Shown here piece after piece: positions 1 to 6,817 of a stretch of 12,914 nucleotides of DNA (its first letter is position 1; each line of letters opens with the position of its first letter). The notes under the pieces are model-generated. The model searched no databases. It was not told where the DNA came from and worked only from the letters and a program-made list of their open reading frames with translations. Both the position numbers and the translations under genes were made by a program. Source of the DNA: 2-02-FULL-45-10 sp964478235 (GTDB taxonomy: Bacteria; Patescibacteriota; Patescibacteriia; Magasanikbacterales; GWA2-37-8); assembly GCA_964478235.1 (NCBI GenBank), contig CAYZGX010000016.1, positions 1 through 12,914 on the forward strand, given 5' to 3'.

Positions 1-65
1 TGGGACTTGAACCCACGACCTCATGCACCCCATGCATGCGCGCTAGCCAACTGCGCTACAACCCG
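1..65 (-). tRNA. tRNA-Pro(GGG), 3' end cut by the window edge
   Basis: Read on the minus strand from position 65 the sequence folds as a tRNA. The acceptor 5' strand is CGGGTTG, followed by TA, then a D stem GCGC/GCGC around a TTGG-containing loop. The anticodon stem is CATGC/GCATG with loop ATGGGGT, and the T arm is GTGGG-TTCAAGT-CCCA, where the window ends. The anticodon is GGG (plus-strand 29-31). C1 at the acceptor end and the A32/U38 loop pair both fit bacterial tRNA-Pro(GGG). The 3' acceptor strand, discriminator base and any encoded CCA lie outside the window. A CCA-adding enzyme is encoded about 1.5 kb away on the other strand. Confidence 0.93.
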
Positions 66-70
66 TAGAG

Positions 71-105
71 AAAAAGTACAGGCACGCGGTTGTCAGGCGC
101 GTGCC
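71..105 (-). terminator. Terminator-like GC hairpin between the zinc-ribbon gene and the tRNA
   Basis: Perfect 8-bp inverted repeat GGCACGCG (81-88) / CGCGTGCC (98-105) with a 9-nt loop. On the minus strand it is followed by TGTAC and then five T (75-71). The T run starts 5 nt after the stem, so this is a weak intrinsic terminator or possibly a processing or boundary hairpin. No separate tRNA promoter is clear in the 15 nt left between it and the tRNA 5' end, so read-through from the upstream gene is possible. Confidence 0.45.
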
Positions 106-128
106 GGGCGGAGCTGGATTTCACCACT

Positions 129-353
129 TCAGCCAGTATCGTCGCTTGTGGGCGCGATATGATCGAGGTGGGGAGGGACAGTGGTGAGATACTTCTCGAT
201 TGCGTCATACGGAAACCTGGTTTGACAGCCAACGCATTCGCCTTCAGTAGTAATTGGCGGACCAAGACCATTCGGGAAGATCTTAGCATAATATTCCGCA
301 GATCCACATTGAGGACAAACGGTGTTTTTCGGGTAGACCCGTGTTTCCCACAT
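129..353 (-). CDS. Small zinc-ribbon protein, function unknown
   Basis: A 74-aa protein. The start was chosen at ATG 353 because GGAGG (359-363) sits 5 nt upstream. The in-frame TTG at 365 overlaps that SD site and is unlikely. The visible feature is a four-cysteine zinc ribbon: CPQC at residues 13-16 and CVGC at 40-43, with 23 residues between the pairs, followed by an acidic/proline-rich tail. Zinc ribbons of this size can bind nucleic acid or act in protein contacts, but nothing here assigns a job. The stop codon is TGA, unlike the TAA of all complete plus-strand genes, and local GC is about 58% (35 of 60 bases at 121-180). It is transcribed from the minus-strand promoter at 393-421, divergently from pilT. 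Confident as a gene, ignorant of its role. Confidence 0.75.
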   Translation of the reverse strand: MWETRVYPKNTVCPQCGSAEYYAKIFPNGLGPPITTEGECVGCQTRFPYDAIEKYLTTVPPHLDHIAPTSDDTG

Positions 354-392
354 GATGACCTCCAAGCCCGGAACCAGCTCCAGGATAGGTGT

Positions 393-421
393 ACCATAGC
401 ACCTTTAGACCAGCTTTTCAA
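393..421 (-). promoter_or_regulatory. Sigma70-type promoter for the zinc-ribbon gene
   Basis: On the minus strand: TTGAAA (-35, plus positions 416-421), a 17-bp spacer, then TATGGT (-10, 393-398) preceded by TGC, an extended -10. Predicted start of transcription is near 386, leaving a leader of about 33 nt that contains the GGAGG site. Its -35 overlaps the -35 of the divergent pilT promoter. Confidence 0.7.
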
Positions 422-443
422 TGGGTTACCGGTATGATATACT
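415..443 (+). promoter_or_regulatory. Sigma70-type promoter for pilT-cca
   Basis: TTTTCA (-35, 415-420), a 17-bp spacer, then TATACT (-10, 438-443) preceded by TGA, an extended -10. Predicted transcription start is near 450. That is downstream of the ATG at 421, so the 421 start cannot be used from this transcript and the ATG at 469 is supported, with a leader of about 19 nt. Confidence 0.7.
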
Positions 444-468
444 TACCATATATTTCTTAACTACTTCT

Positions 469-1503
469 ATGGCTTCAATCACCGCTTTATTTAAAGATGC
501 TATCAAGCAAGACGCTTCAGATATTCATCTGATTGGTGACGCGGTGCCGGTGGCTCGCATTGAAGGTGCGTTGGTGGATTTAGACAATAAACCACTCAAA
601 AACAAAGAATTAGAAACAGCAATTTTTGGCCTGCTCAGCAAAGAACAAATTAAAAAATACCAAGACGAATTAGAATTAGATTTTGGTATGGCAATTGACA
701 ATGTTCGCCTGCGCGTGAATATTCATCGTCAAAGAGAAGCCATTGGCCTCACTGCTCGCCTTATTCCAGCTACTATTCCAACCCCGGAAGATCTTCATTT
801 TGAAAAACCACTGTTGGAATTTGCCAACCTGCTCGACGGTCTCGTTTTGGTCACCGGGCCAACTGGTTGTGGTAAATCCACTACCATTGCTTCTATTATT
901 GAAGAGATTAACAAAACTCGCCGTACACATGTCGTAACGGTTGAAGACCCAATTGAATTTGTCTTTGATAACAAAAAGAGTATTATTGAACAACGCGAAG
1001 TGGGGAGTGATACCAAATCGTTTGGTAACGCGCTCAAATATGTCTTGCGTCAAGACCCAAATATTATCTTTGTTGGTGAAATGCGCGACCCAGAAACCAT
1101 TGCGACGGTGCTCACGGCTGCCGAAACTGGTCACTTAGTTTTCTCCACGCTCCACACTGCGAGTGCGGCCGAGGCGATTGAGCGTATTGTGGACGTCTTC
1201 GAAGGCTCCAAACAAAAACAAATTTTAATCCAGCTCTCCTCGGTGCTCCGAGGTGTGGTGGCGCAGCAGCTTATCCCGTCGACCGACGGCGGGCGAGTGC
1301 CAGCTCGAGAAATTTTGGTAAATACACCAGGCGTTGCCAATTTAATTCGCGAGAACAGCGTCTCACAAATTAAATCCGCTATTCAGACTGGCGCTCGCGA
1401 TGGTATGGTGTCTATGGAAAACTCTATTAAACAACTTCTCAAAGAAGGTTGGATCGACAAAGAAAACGCCGAAAATCGATCTGGCCGAGCTAGAAAAGTC
1501 TAA
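469..1503 (+). CDS. pilT: PilT-family type IV pilus retraction ATPase
   Basis: A 344-aa cytoplasmic hexameric ATPase of the PilT/GspE superfamily that would power pilus retraction. Visible motifs in order: an N-terminal PAS-like region with the DASDIH segment (residues 15-20); Walker A GPTGCGKST (130-138, Cys where Ser is usual); Asp box TVEDPIEF (157-164); Walker B NIIFVGEMRD (198-207) with the catalytic Glu; His box GHLVFSTLHT (221-230); and a VANLIRE segment (289-295) matching the PilT signature AIRNLIRE, which separates it from PilB. An upstream in-frame ATG at 421 would add 16 residues but lies before the predicted transcription start. There is no SD site. The C-terminus is short and basic (RSGRARKV). 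It ends 7 nt before cca, so the two are probably cotranscribed. No other pilus gene is in view. Confidence 0.92.
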   Translation: MASITALFKDAIKQDASDIHLIGDAVPVARIEGALVDLDNKPLKNKELETAIFGLLSKEQIKKYQDELELDFGMAIDNVRLRVNIHRQREAIGLTARLIPATIPTPEDLHFEKPLLEFANLLDGLVLVTGPTGCGKSTTIASIIEEINKTRRTHVVTVEDPIEFVFDNKKSIIEQREVGSDTKSFGNALKYVLRQDPNIIFVGEMRDPETIATVLTAAETGHLVFSTLHTASAAEAIERIVDVFEGSKQKQILIQLSSVLRGVVAQQLIPSTDGGRVPAREILVNTPGVANLIRENSVSQIKSAIQTGARDGMVSMENSIKQLLKEGWIDKENAENRSGRARKV

Positions 1504-1510
1504 CTTCGTT

Positions 1511-2992
1511 ATGAAAACAGTACAAGACGTATTTACGGCAATTCTTTCGACGAGTGATACGCTTGGCTGTGAGGTATCAGTTGTCGGGGGATATGTGCGC
1601 GACCTGCTTCTTGGTCGCCCCTTTAAAAAAGATATTGATTGCGTCGTGGTCGGCAGCGGTCTCGTTTTTGCACGCGCCTTTGATACGCAAGTAGAAAAAA
1701 TTGGTCGCCTGATTGAATTCCCTGATTTTGATACTGCCCGTTACCTTATTCCGCTTGGTGATATTCCAGTCGGCGAGCCGGGAGCTGAAGTATTAGAGCT
1801 TGAATTCGCTGGCGCTCGGAGCGAAACCTACGACCCGACTTCTCGAAAGCCGGTTGTTTCGTCGGCAACACTCGAAACCGATATGCGTCGTCGTGATTTT
1901 ACTGTCAACGCTATGGCGATTCCGGTGTCGGTTTTGGCCAAGAAAAACTTGCCGAGCCTCACTGTTATTAAGAAAGCGGTCTTTGATCCGCTCGGCGGGC
2001 AAAAAGATTTAGCCGAAAAGGTGCTCAAGACCCCGCTCGACCCTGATGCCACGTTTAGCGACGATCCGCTTCGCATGCTTCGCGCTATTCGTTTTGCTTC
2101 ACAACTTGATTTCACCATTGATGGGTCTACGCTTGAAGCGATTCATCGTAATCGTAAACGCTTAAGTATTATCTCCGCAGAGCGTATTCAAGAAGAATTA
2201 TTTAAATTACTCGCCACCAAGACGCCGTCAATCGGGCTTTTTTTGCTGTTCCAAACGCACTTGCTTGATGTTTTTCTCCCCGAAGTCTCGAGCCTCGATG
2301 GTGTCGAGGATGTCTATGGTCACCAACATAAAAATAATCTCATTCATTCGTTTAAAGTCGTTGACAACATTGCTGAGCGCTCCGACAAAGTTTGGCTTCG
2401 TCTTGCCGGCCTGCTGCACGACATTGGCAAACCAGGCACCAAAAAATTTGTAGAGAAAATTGGTTGGACTTTTCACGGCCACGAGCATCTGGGTAAGAAA
2501 ATGCTTTATGCCATCGCTAAACGCCTTAAATTTTCCAAAGATCTCACCGAGTATCTGGCCAAGCTGATTCGCTGGCACCTTCAGCCAATCGGCCTTATGG
2601 ACGACGGGATTACCGATTCGGCCGTTCGCCGTCTCATTGTCACGCTCGGCCCAGAGATCAACGATCTTCTGATTCTTGGTCGGGGAGATATCACCACCGG
2701 TAACCCGCACAAAAAAGAAAAACGACTGAAAAATTATGATTATTTGGAAAAGCGTGTCGCCGAGGTCATTGAGCGCGATAAGCTTATGGCTTTCCAATCA
2801 CCAGTCCGGGGCGATGAAATCATGTCATTGTGCGGCCTGAAGCCCGGGCCAACGGTTGGTAAGTTAAAAACAGCGATTGAAGAGGCAATTTTGGATGGTA
2901 TAATCCCGAACGAATACGAGCCAGCCAAGGCGTATTTTGAGCAAATTAAAGATGCCTATCTAGCCAAAGCTGAGAATTGGGAGAAAGTCTAA
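1511..2992 (+). CDS. cca: CCA-adding enzyme (tRNA nucleotidyltransferase) with HD domain
   Basis: A 493-aa class II nucleotidyltransferase that builds or repairs the 3' CCA of tRNAs. The catalytic head has GGYVRDLLLGR (residues 26-36) and the metal-binding DID (41-43). RRRDFTVNAMA (126-136) is the ribose/base-selecting region, and SDDPLRMLRAIRFA (183-196) with RIQEEL (225-230) forms the neck. An HD phosphohydrolase domain follows, with His279, LLHDIGKP (301-308) and a FHGHE segment (321-325). A C-terminal GDEIM...PGPTVGK motif (434-451) is typical of HD-containing bacterial CCA enzymes. The start at 1511 was chosen because it is the first ATG after the pilT stop and just precedes the conserved head. 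The longer frame from 1400 would overlap pilT by 104 nt. There is no SD; translation is probably coupled to, or shares the mRNA of, pilT. Confidence 0.93.
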   Translation: MKTVQDVFTAILSTSDTLGCEVSVVGGYVRDLLLGRPFKKDIDCVVVGSGLVFARAFDTQVEKIGRLIEFPDFDTARYLIPLGDIPVGEPGAEVLELEFAGARSETYDPTSRKPVVSSATLETDMRRRDFTVNAMAIPVSVLAKKNLPSLTVIKKAVFDPLGGQKDLAEKVLKTPLDPDATFSDDPLRMLRAIRFASQLDFTIDGSTLEAIHRNRKRLSIISAERIQEELFKLLATKTPSIGLFLLFQTHLLDVFLPEVSSLDGVEDVYGHQHKNNLIHSFKVVDNIAERSDKVWLRLAGLLHDIGKPGTKKFVEKIGWTFHGHEHLGKKMLYAIAKRLKFSKDLTEYLAKLIRWHLQPIGLMDDGITDSAVRRLIVTLGPEINDLLILGRGDITTGNPHKKEKRLKNYDYLEKRVAEVIERDKLMAFQSPVRGDEIMSLCGLKPGPTVGKLKTAIEEAILDGIIPNEYEPAKAYFEQIKDAYLAKAENWEKV

Positions 2993-2997
2993 GATGG

Positions 2998-3026
2998 TTG
3001 ACGAAAACAGTCAGATAGGGTATGGT
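2998..3026 (+). promoter_or_regulatory. Sigma70-type promoter of the AbrB-exporter operon
   Basis: TTGACG (2998-3003), a 17-bp spacer, TATGGT (3021-3026). Predicted transcription start is near 3033, 23 nt before the ATG at 3056. It begins only 5 nt after the cca stop codon. No terminator hairpin is visible between cca and this promoter, so read-through from pilT-cca may add to expression. Confidence 0.72.
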
Positions 3027-3055
3027 AAGTAGGTCATTTCATATTTATCATATTT

Positions 3056-3268
3056 ATGTCAAAACCTCCTCGAGGAGACGATTTTGCTGGCACCGCTGTT
3101 CTCGGCGAGCGTGGGCAAGTCGTTATTCCTAAAACCGCCCGCCAAAAGCTCAAACTTAAAACCGGTGACAGTTTTGTTGTCATGGTCCACAATGATGCGA
3201 TTGTCTTTTTACCAAAAAAACGAATGGCCTCAATTATTAAGCAATTAACTGAACATTTACCTGTTTAA
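3056..3268 (+). CDS. AbrB/SpoVT-type DNA-binding regulator
   Basis: A 70-aa protein with a single SpoVT/AbrB swapped-hairpin domain at about residues 13-57. It has the family pattern of a short strand, then GQVVIPKTAR (20-29), LKLKTGDSF (32-40) and a closing strand ending at FLPKK (51-55). Such proteins dimerise and bind AT-rich promoter DNA, either as global regulators or as antitoxins. No toxin gene follows; a membrane-fusion protein begins 4 nt after the stop. It is the first gene of the exporter operon, which suggests local control of that operon (inference). The C-terminal tail (residues 56-70) is short and amphipathic. No SD precedes the ATG. Confidence 0.82.
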   Translation: MSKPPRGDDFAGTAVLGERGQVVIPKTARQKLKLKTGDSFVVMVHNDAIVFLPKKRMASIIKQLTEHLPV

Positions 3269-3272
3269 ATCT

Positions 3273-4844
3273 ATGACTAAGAAACGAAAAATTATTTTGG
3301 GCGTAGCGGGTGCCCTCCTTGTCCTTGCTATCGGCTACCGCAACTACCGTGCAAATAACCAGCCAAAAAAATATGAGACAGTAGCAGCTGCTAAAGGTCA
3401 GCTTATTCAAACAGTTGATGCTACTGGTAAAATTACCTCTGAAAACGGGGTCAGTCTTCGTTTTGAAGTACCAGGCGTTTTGTCAGCGGTCAACGTCCGC
3501 GAAGGCCAGCCGGTCAAAAAAGGTGCAGTCTTGGCTAATTTACGTCTCGCTGAGCTTAATGCTGCTGTCGCTCAAGCCCAAGCTAATTTAAACTTAAAAC
3601 TTGCTCCAAGCACTGATCAAGATATTGCCTATTACAAAGCAGCTGTTGATTCCGCTAAAGCCGCTCTCGAACAAGTTGAAAGTGGTTCAAGTTTGCTCGT
3701 GAGCCAAGCTTACGACTCGCTCTCGGCGTCACTCTCGGCAACTGCTCCAAAGCTCGACGATGCTTTGACCCAAGCTGATAATATTATTGCCTACGACAAT
3801 ACTTTTGCGAACGAAAGTTTCCGCACTGCGTTGTCTATTCTTGATCCAAATCAAATCGGGTTGGCAAGTATGCAGTATCCTGTAACTAAAAATGCTATCA
3901 AAGCTTACAAAGACAAAGTCAGCCTTCTCACACCGGGAGCTAGTGAAGCGGCTATTGATGAAGTCGTCACTCTCGCTTTTACAGCGGTACAACAAACTTC
4001 GCTGCTTCTCAACAAAGTATCTGATGTCCTCCGCGCTTCTTCTCCACAAGGGTCGCTCACTCAAACAAGTTTAGATACCAAAAAAACCACTATTGAAACA
4101 ACTCGTATTACAGTGAATACACAATATACTACGCTCCTCACTAATAAACAGGCTGTAGCTACTGCTAAAAATACGATTGTAGCTAAAAAAGCTGCCTATG
4201 ATCAAGCACTCGCTAATTATCAGAGCAAAGTCACCCCACCTCGCGAAGTTGATGTAGCGTATTATCGTGCTGCTTTATCTCAAGCTATCGCTAGTCGCAG
4301 TAAAGCGATTATCGTCGCTCCATTTGACGGTGTCATTACCAAGATTAATAAAAAAGTTGGTGAAACAATGAGTAGTGCTGATGCGGCTATTGAGCTCTTG
4401 TCACCACACTACGAAGTGGAAGTAGATATTCCAGAAACCGACGTCTCCAAAGTAAAAGTAGGGGACATGGCCGCCATCACGCTCGATGCGTTTGGTGATG
4501 ATGTGCCATTTGCTGGCAAGGTTGTAGAAATTGAACCAGGCTCAACTGAAATTCAAGATGTTGTCTATTACAAAATCACGGTTAGTCTCGACGACACCAC
4601 AAAACCAATTAAACCAGGTATGACTGCTAACGTAGCGATTGAAACTGCAAAAAAAGACAACATTCTCTCTGTTCCACTTCGCGTTGTTCGTACTCGCGAT
4701 GATGGTAGTAAGTATATCCGCCTCCTCGTTGATGGCGAAGAGCGAGAAACCACCGTCACGCTCGGTATTCGTGGCAATGAAGGCAAGGTAGAAATTGTGA
4801 GCGGTATATCCGAAGGCGATTTAGCGATTATCTCTGTTCAATAA
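3273..4844 (+). CDS. MacA/HlyD-type membrane-fusion (adaptor) protein
   Basis: A 523-aa extracytoplasmic adaptor anchored by one N-terminal helix (about residues 7-22, after the basic MTKKRK). The lipoyl-like domain is split: its first half is around residues 64-92 and its second half around 345-375 (VAPFDGVITKI). The roughly 250 residues between are Ala/Ser/Thr-rich and helical, a long alpha-hairpin. A beta-barrel and membrane-proximal domain follow (about 380-523, with KPGMTANV at 447-454). E. coli MacA is about 371 aa, so the extra length is almost all in the hairpin. The two ends of the hairpin carry similar segments (AYYKAAVDSAKAAL at 119-132, AYYRAALSQAIASR at 329-342). It is followed by three in-frame stops (TAA TAG TAA). 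The adjacent ATPase and permeases indicate a MacAB-like exporter. The substrate is unknown. Confidence 0.88.
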   Translation: MTKKRKIILGVAGALLVLAIGYRNYRANNQPKKYETVAAAKGQLIQTVDATGKITSENGVSLRFEVPGVLSAVNVREGQPVKKGAVLANLRLAELNAAVAQAQANLNLKLAPSTDQDIAYYKAAVDSAKAALEQVESGSSLLVSQAYDSLSASLSATAPKLDDALTQADNIIAYDNTFANESFRTALSILDPNQIGLASMQYPVTKNAIKAYKDKVSLLTPGASEAAIDEVVTLAFTAVQQTSLLLNKVSDVLRASSPQGSLTQTSLDTKKTTIETTRITVNTQYTTLLTNKQAVATAKNTIVAKKAAYDQALANYQSKVTPPREVDVAYYRAALSQAIASRSKAIIVAPFDGVITKINKKVGETMSSADAAIELLSPHYEVEVDIPETDVSKVKVGDMAAITLDAFGDDVPFAGKVVEIEPGSTEIQDVVYYKITVSLDDTTKPIKPGMTANVAIETAKKDNILSVPLRVVRTRDDGSKYIRLLVDGEERETTVTLGIRGNEGKVEIVSGISEGDLAIISVQ

Positions 4845-4854
4845 TAGTAATGTT

Positions 4855-5577
4855 ATGGCGCTGGTCACTCTTGAAAACGTTACCAAAGAATATAAAAACG
4901 AAGAAGTCGTCACGCCGGTACTCAAAGGGCTTAACTTTAGTATTGAAAAAGGCGAGTTTCTGTCGATTATGGGTCCGTCTGGTTCAGGCAAATCGACTCT
5001 TATGCATATTTTAGGTTTTCTCGACACACTTTCCACTGGTCGGTATTTGTTTGAAGGCAAAGATGTGAGCGGGCTCAGCGACGACGAACTCGCTATGATG
5101 CGTGGGAGCAAAGTTGGCTTTATTTTCCAAGCGTTCAATTTGTTACCACGTATGGGGGCGCTCGAAAATGTCATGATGCCACTCATGTATTCCACTATGC
5201 CGCCATCAGCTCGTCGCGAACGAGCCAAGCAGTTGCTTGAATCGGTGGGGCTAGGACATCGTTTGGATCATACTCCCAACCAACTTTCTGGTGGTGAAAA
5301 ACAACGTGTCGCTATCGCTCGCGCTCTGGTCAACAATCCCGAAGTTATTTTTGCCGACGAACCAACCGGCAACCTCGACTCCAAATCTGGTTTGCAGGTT
5401 ATGAAAATTTTACAGTCACTCAATGACGAAGGGCACACGATTATTCTCGTCACCCACGAACGCTACACCGCTGAGCACGCTAAACGTATTTTGAACATTC
5501 GTGACGGTCTGATTATTAAAGACGAAAAAATCACCAACCGCCAGATCGCTAAGGCAACTGACGAGTTGGCTAAATAA
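4855..5577 (+). CDS. ABC transporter ATP-binding protein, MacB/LolD type
   Basis: A 240-aa stand-alone nucleotide-binding subunit. Walker A GPSGSGKST (residues 40-48), Q-loop FQAFNLLP (91-98), signature LSGGEKQR (144-151), Walker B VIFADEP (164-170), D-loop GNLDS (172-176) and the switch histidine in VTHE (199-202) are all intact. The GFIFQAFNLLPRMGALENVMMPL region is the pattern seen in the MacB/LolD/FtsE class, which pairs with FtsX-fold permeases, and two such permeases follow. It begins 10 nt after the adaptor stop and ends 1 nt before the first permease. It should dimerise at the cytoplasmic face and drive the permeases. The C-terminal 20 residues (after KDEKITN) are a charged extension. 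Confidence 0.94.
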   Translation: MALVTLENVTKEYKNEEVVTPVLKGLNFSIEKGEFLSIMGPSGSGKSTLMHILGFLDTLSTGRYLFEGKDVSGLSDDELAMMRGSKVGFIFQAFNLLPRMGALENVMMPLMYSTMPPSARRERAKQLLESVGLGHRLDHTPNQLSGGEKQRVAIARALVNNPEVIFADEPTGNLDSKSGLQVMKILQSLNDEGHTIILVTHERYTAEHAKRILNIRDGLIIKDEKITNRQIAKATDELAK

Positions 5578-5578
5578 T

Positions 5579-6817
5579 ATGCCAATTTTTGACACTGTTC
5601 GAGAAGCTTGGTCAATTTTGACCCGCAATAAAGTGCGGTCATTTTTGACGATGCTTGGAATTATTATCGGTGTCACCTCGGTGGTCGTTATTATGTCAGT
5701 TGGCGCCGGAGCGCAAGGCTTGGTGCTTAATCAGGTGAAGAGTTTAGGCTCTAATTTGGTCGGTGTCTTGCCGGGTAAATCTGATGACAACGGTCCGCCA
5801 GCGTCGGTCTTGGGTATTATTGTCACTACACTCACCACCGAAGATTCTGAAGCCTTTGTTGGCCCGGAGTTTCCTTACGTCTCGGCTTCAACCCCATATG
5901 TACGGGGTAATGCCACCTTTACTTCTGGCGACAATCAAACTGACGCTAACTATGTTGGTGTAGCGGCCAGCTATCCGCTCGTGGAAGAAATCACCGTTGC
6001 TAATGGCCGATTTTTTACCGCCGAAGAGGACAAAGGTGTAGCGCGAGTAGCGGTGCTTGGAAGTGAAACCGCCGAAAAACTGTTTGGTGATCTTGATCCA
6101 GTCGGTCGTTTGATTAAAATTAAACGCGTTTCATTCCGGGTAATTGGTGTGGTTGAAAAGCGTGGAGTCAGCGGTTTTCAGAATCAAGATAATCAAATTT
6201 TTGTCCCAGTCACCACCGCTCAAAAATTATTACTCGGTATTAATTATGTGAATTTTGTACGCGTCAAAGTCTCTGACGCTCAGTACGTTGATCAAACGAT
6301 TGAAACCATGAAAGAAGTTTTGCGGGCGCGTCACGATATTGATAAACCAGAAAACGATGATTTTTCCGTGCGCTCCACCAACCAAGGTTTGGAAGCGCTG
6401 ACAAGTATCACGAACGCTCTTAAATTTTTCTTGGCAGCAATTGCTGCCATCTCGCTCATTGTCGGTGGTATCGGGATTATGAATATCATGCTCGCTGCGG
6501 TCGAAGAGCGCACCAAAGAAATTGGTTTGCGCAAAGCCGTTGGCGCGACTAATCGGATTATCACCCTCCAATTTTTAATCGAAACGATTACGATTACCTT
6601 TGTTGGTGGAGTGATTGGGATTATTCTTGGTACCCTCATTTCTGTGCTCGTCGCAACTGTAGCGCGCAGCCAAGGGTATGTTTGGGATTTAGTGATTACG
6701 CCGTCATCTATCATTCTTGGCTGTTCAGTGTCGATTGCTATCGGCTTGATTTTCGGCATTACCCCAGCTCGTCGCGCTAGTCGCCTTAGTCCTATTGAAG
6801 CTTTGCGCTATGAATAA
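5579..6817 (+). CDS. MacB/FtsX-type ABC permease, first of two
   Basis: A 412-aa permease with the MacB topology. TM1 is near residues 21-43, a large extracytoplasmic MacB-PCD domain spans about 45-275, and three C-terminal helices lie near 283-305, 335-362 and 375-395. The FtsX-fold hallmarks are IVGGIGIMNIML (294-305) and the coupling segment EIGLRKAVGAT (314-324), followed by the terminal SPIEALRYE. The start ATG lies 1 nt after the ATPase stop, so translation is coupled. The last codons overlap the next permease by 8 nt. Unlike E. coli MacB the ATPase is a separate polypeptide. Confidence 0.92.
   Translation: MPIFDTVREAWSILTRNKVRSFLTMLGIIIGVTSVVVIMSVGAGAQGLVLNQVKSLGSNLVGVLPGKSDDNGPPASVLGIIVTTLTTEDSEAFVGPEFPYVSASTPYVRGNATFTSGDNQTDANYVGVAASYPLVEEITVANGRFFTAEEDKGVARVAVLGSETAEKLFGDLDPVGRLIKIKRVSFRVIGVVEKRGVSGFQNQDNQIFVPVTTAQKLLLGINYVNFVRVKVSDAQYVDQTIETMKEVLRARHDIDKPENDDFSVRSTNQGLEALTSITNALKFFLAAIAAISLIVGGIGIMNIMLAAVEERTKEIGLRKAVGATNRIITLQFLIETITITFVGGVIGIILGTLISVLVATVARSQGYVWDLVITPSSIILGCSVSIAIGLIFGITPARRASRLSPIEALRYE

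Noticed and set aside
421..468. Upstream ATG adding 16 residues to the PilT-like protein
   Set aside because: It lies before the predicted transcription start (about 450) of a well-formed extended -10 promoter, and the extra residues do not look like PilT.
1440..1503. Possible frameshift at the basic C-terminus of pilT
   Set aside because: All ATPase motifs and the VANLIRE segment are upstream and intact. The alternative frame runs into cca without a stop, so there is no good evidence for an error.
1400..1510. Longer N-terminus for the CCA-adding enzyme overlapping pilT
   Set aside because: The overlap would be 104 nt, the extension does not resemble the family, and an ATG at 1511 directly precedes the conserved catalytic head.
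2228..2797. 189-aa minus-strand open frame inside cca
   Set aside because: Antisense shadow of the HD-domain coding region; no start signals and no recognisable domain.
3056..3268. AbrB-domain gene as an antitoxin of a toxin-antitoxin pair
   Set aside because: The next gene, 4 nt away, is a membrane-fusion protein, and no small toxin-like gene is adjacent on either side.
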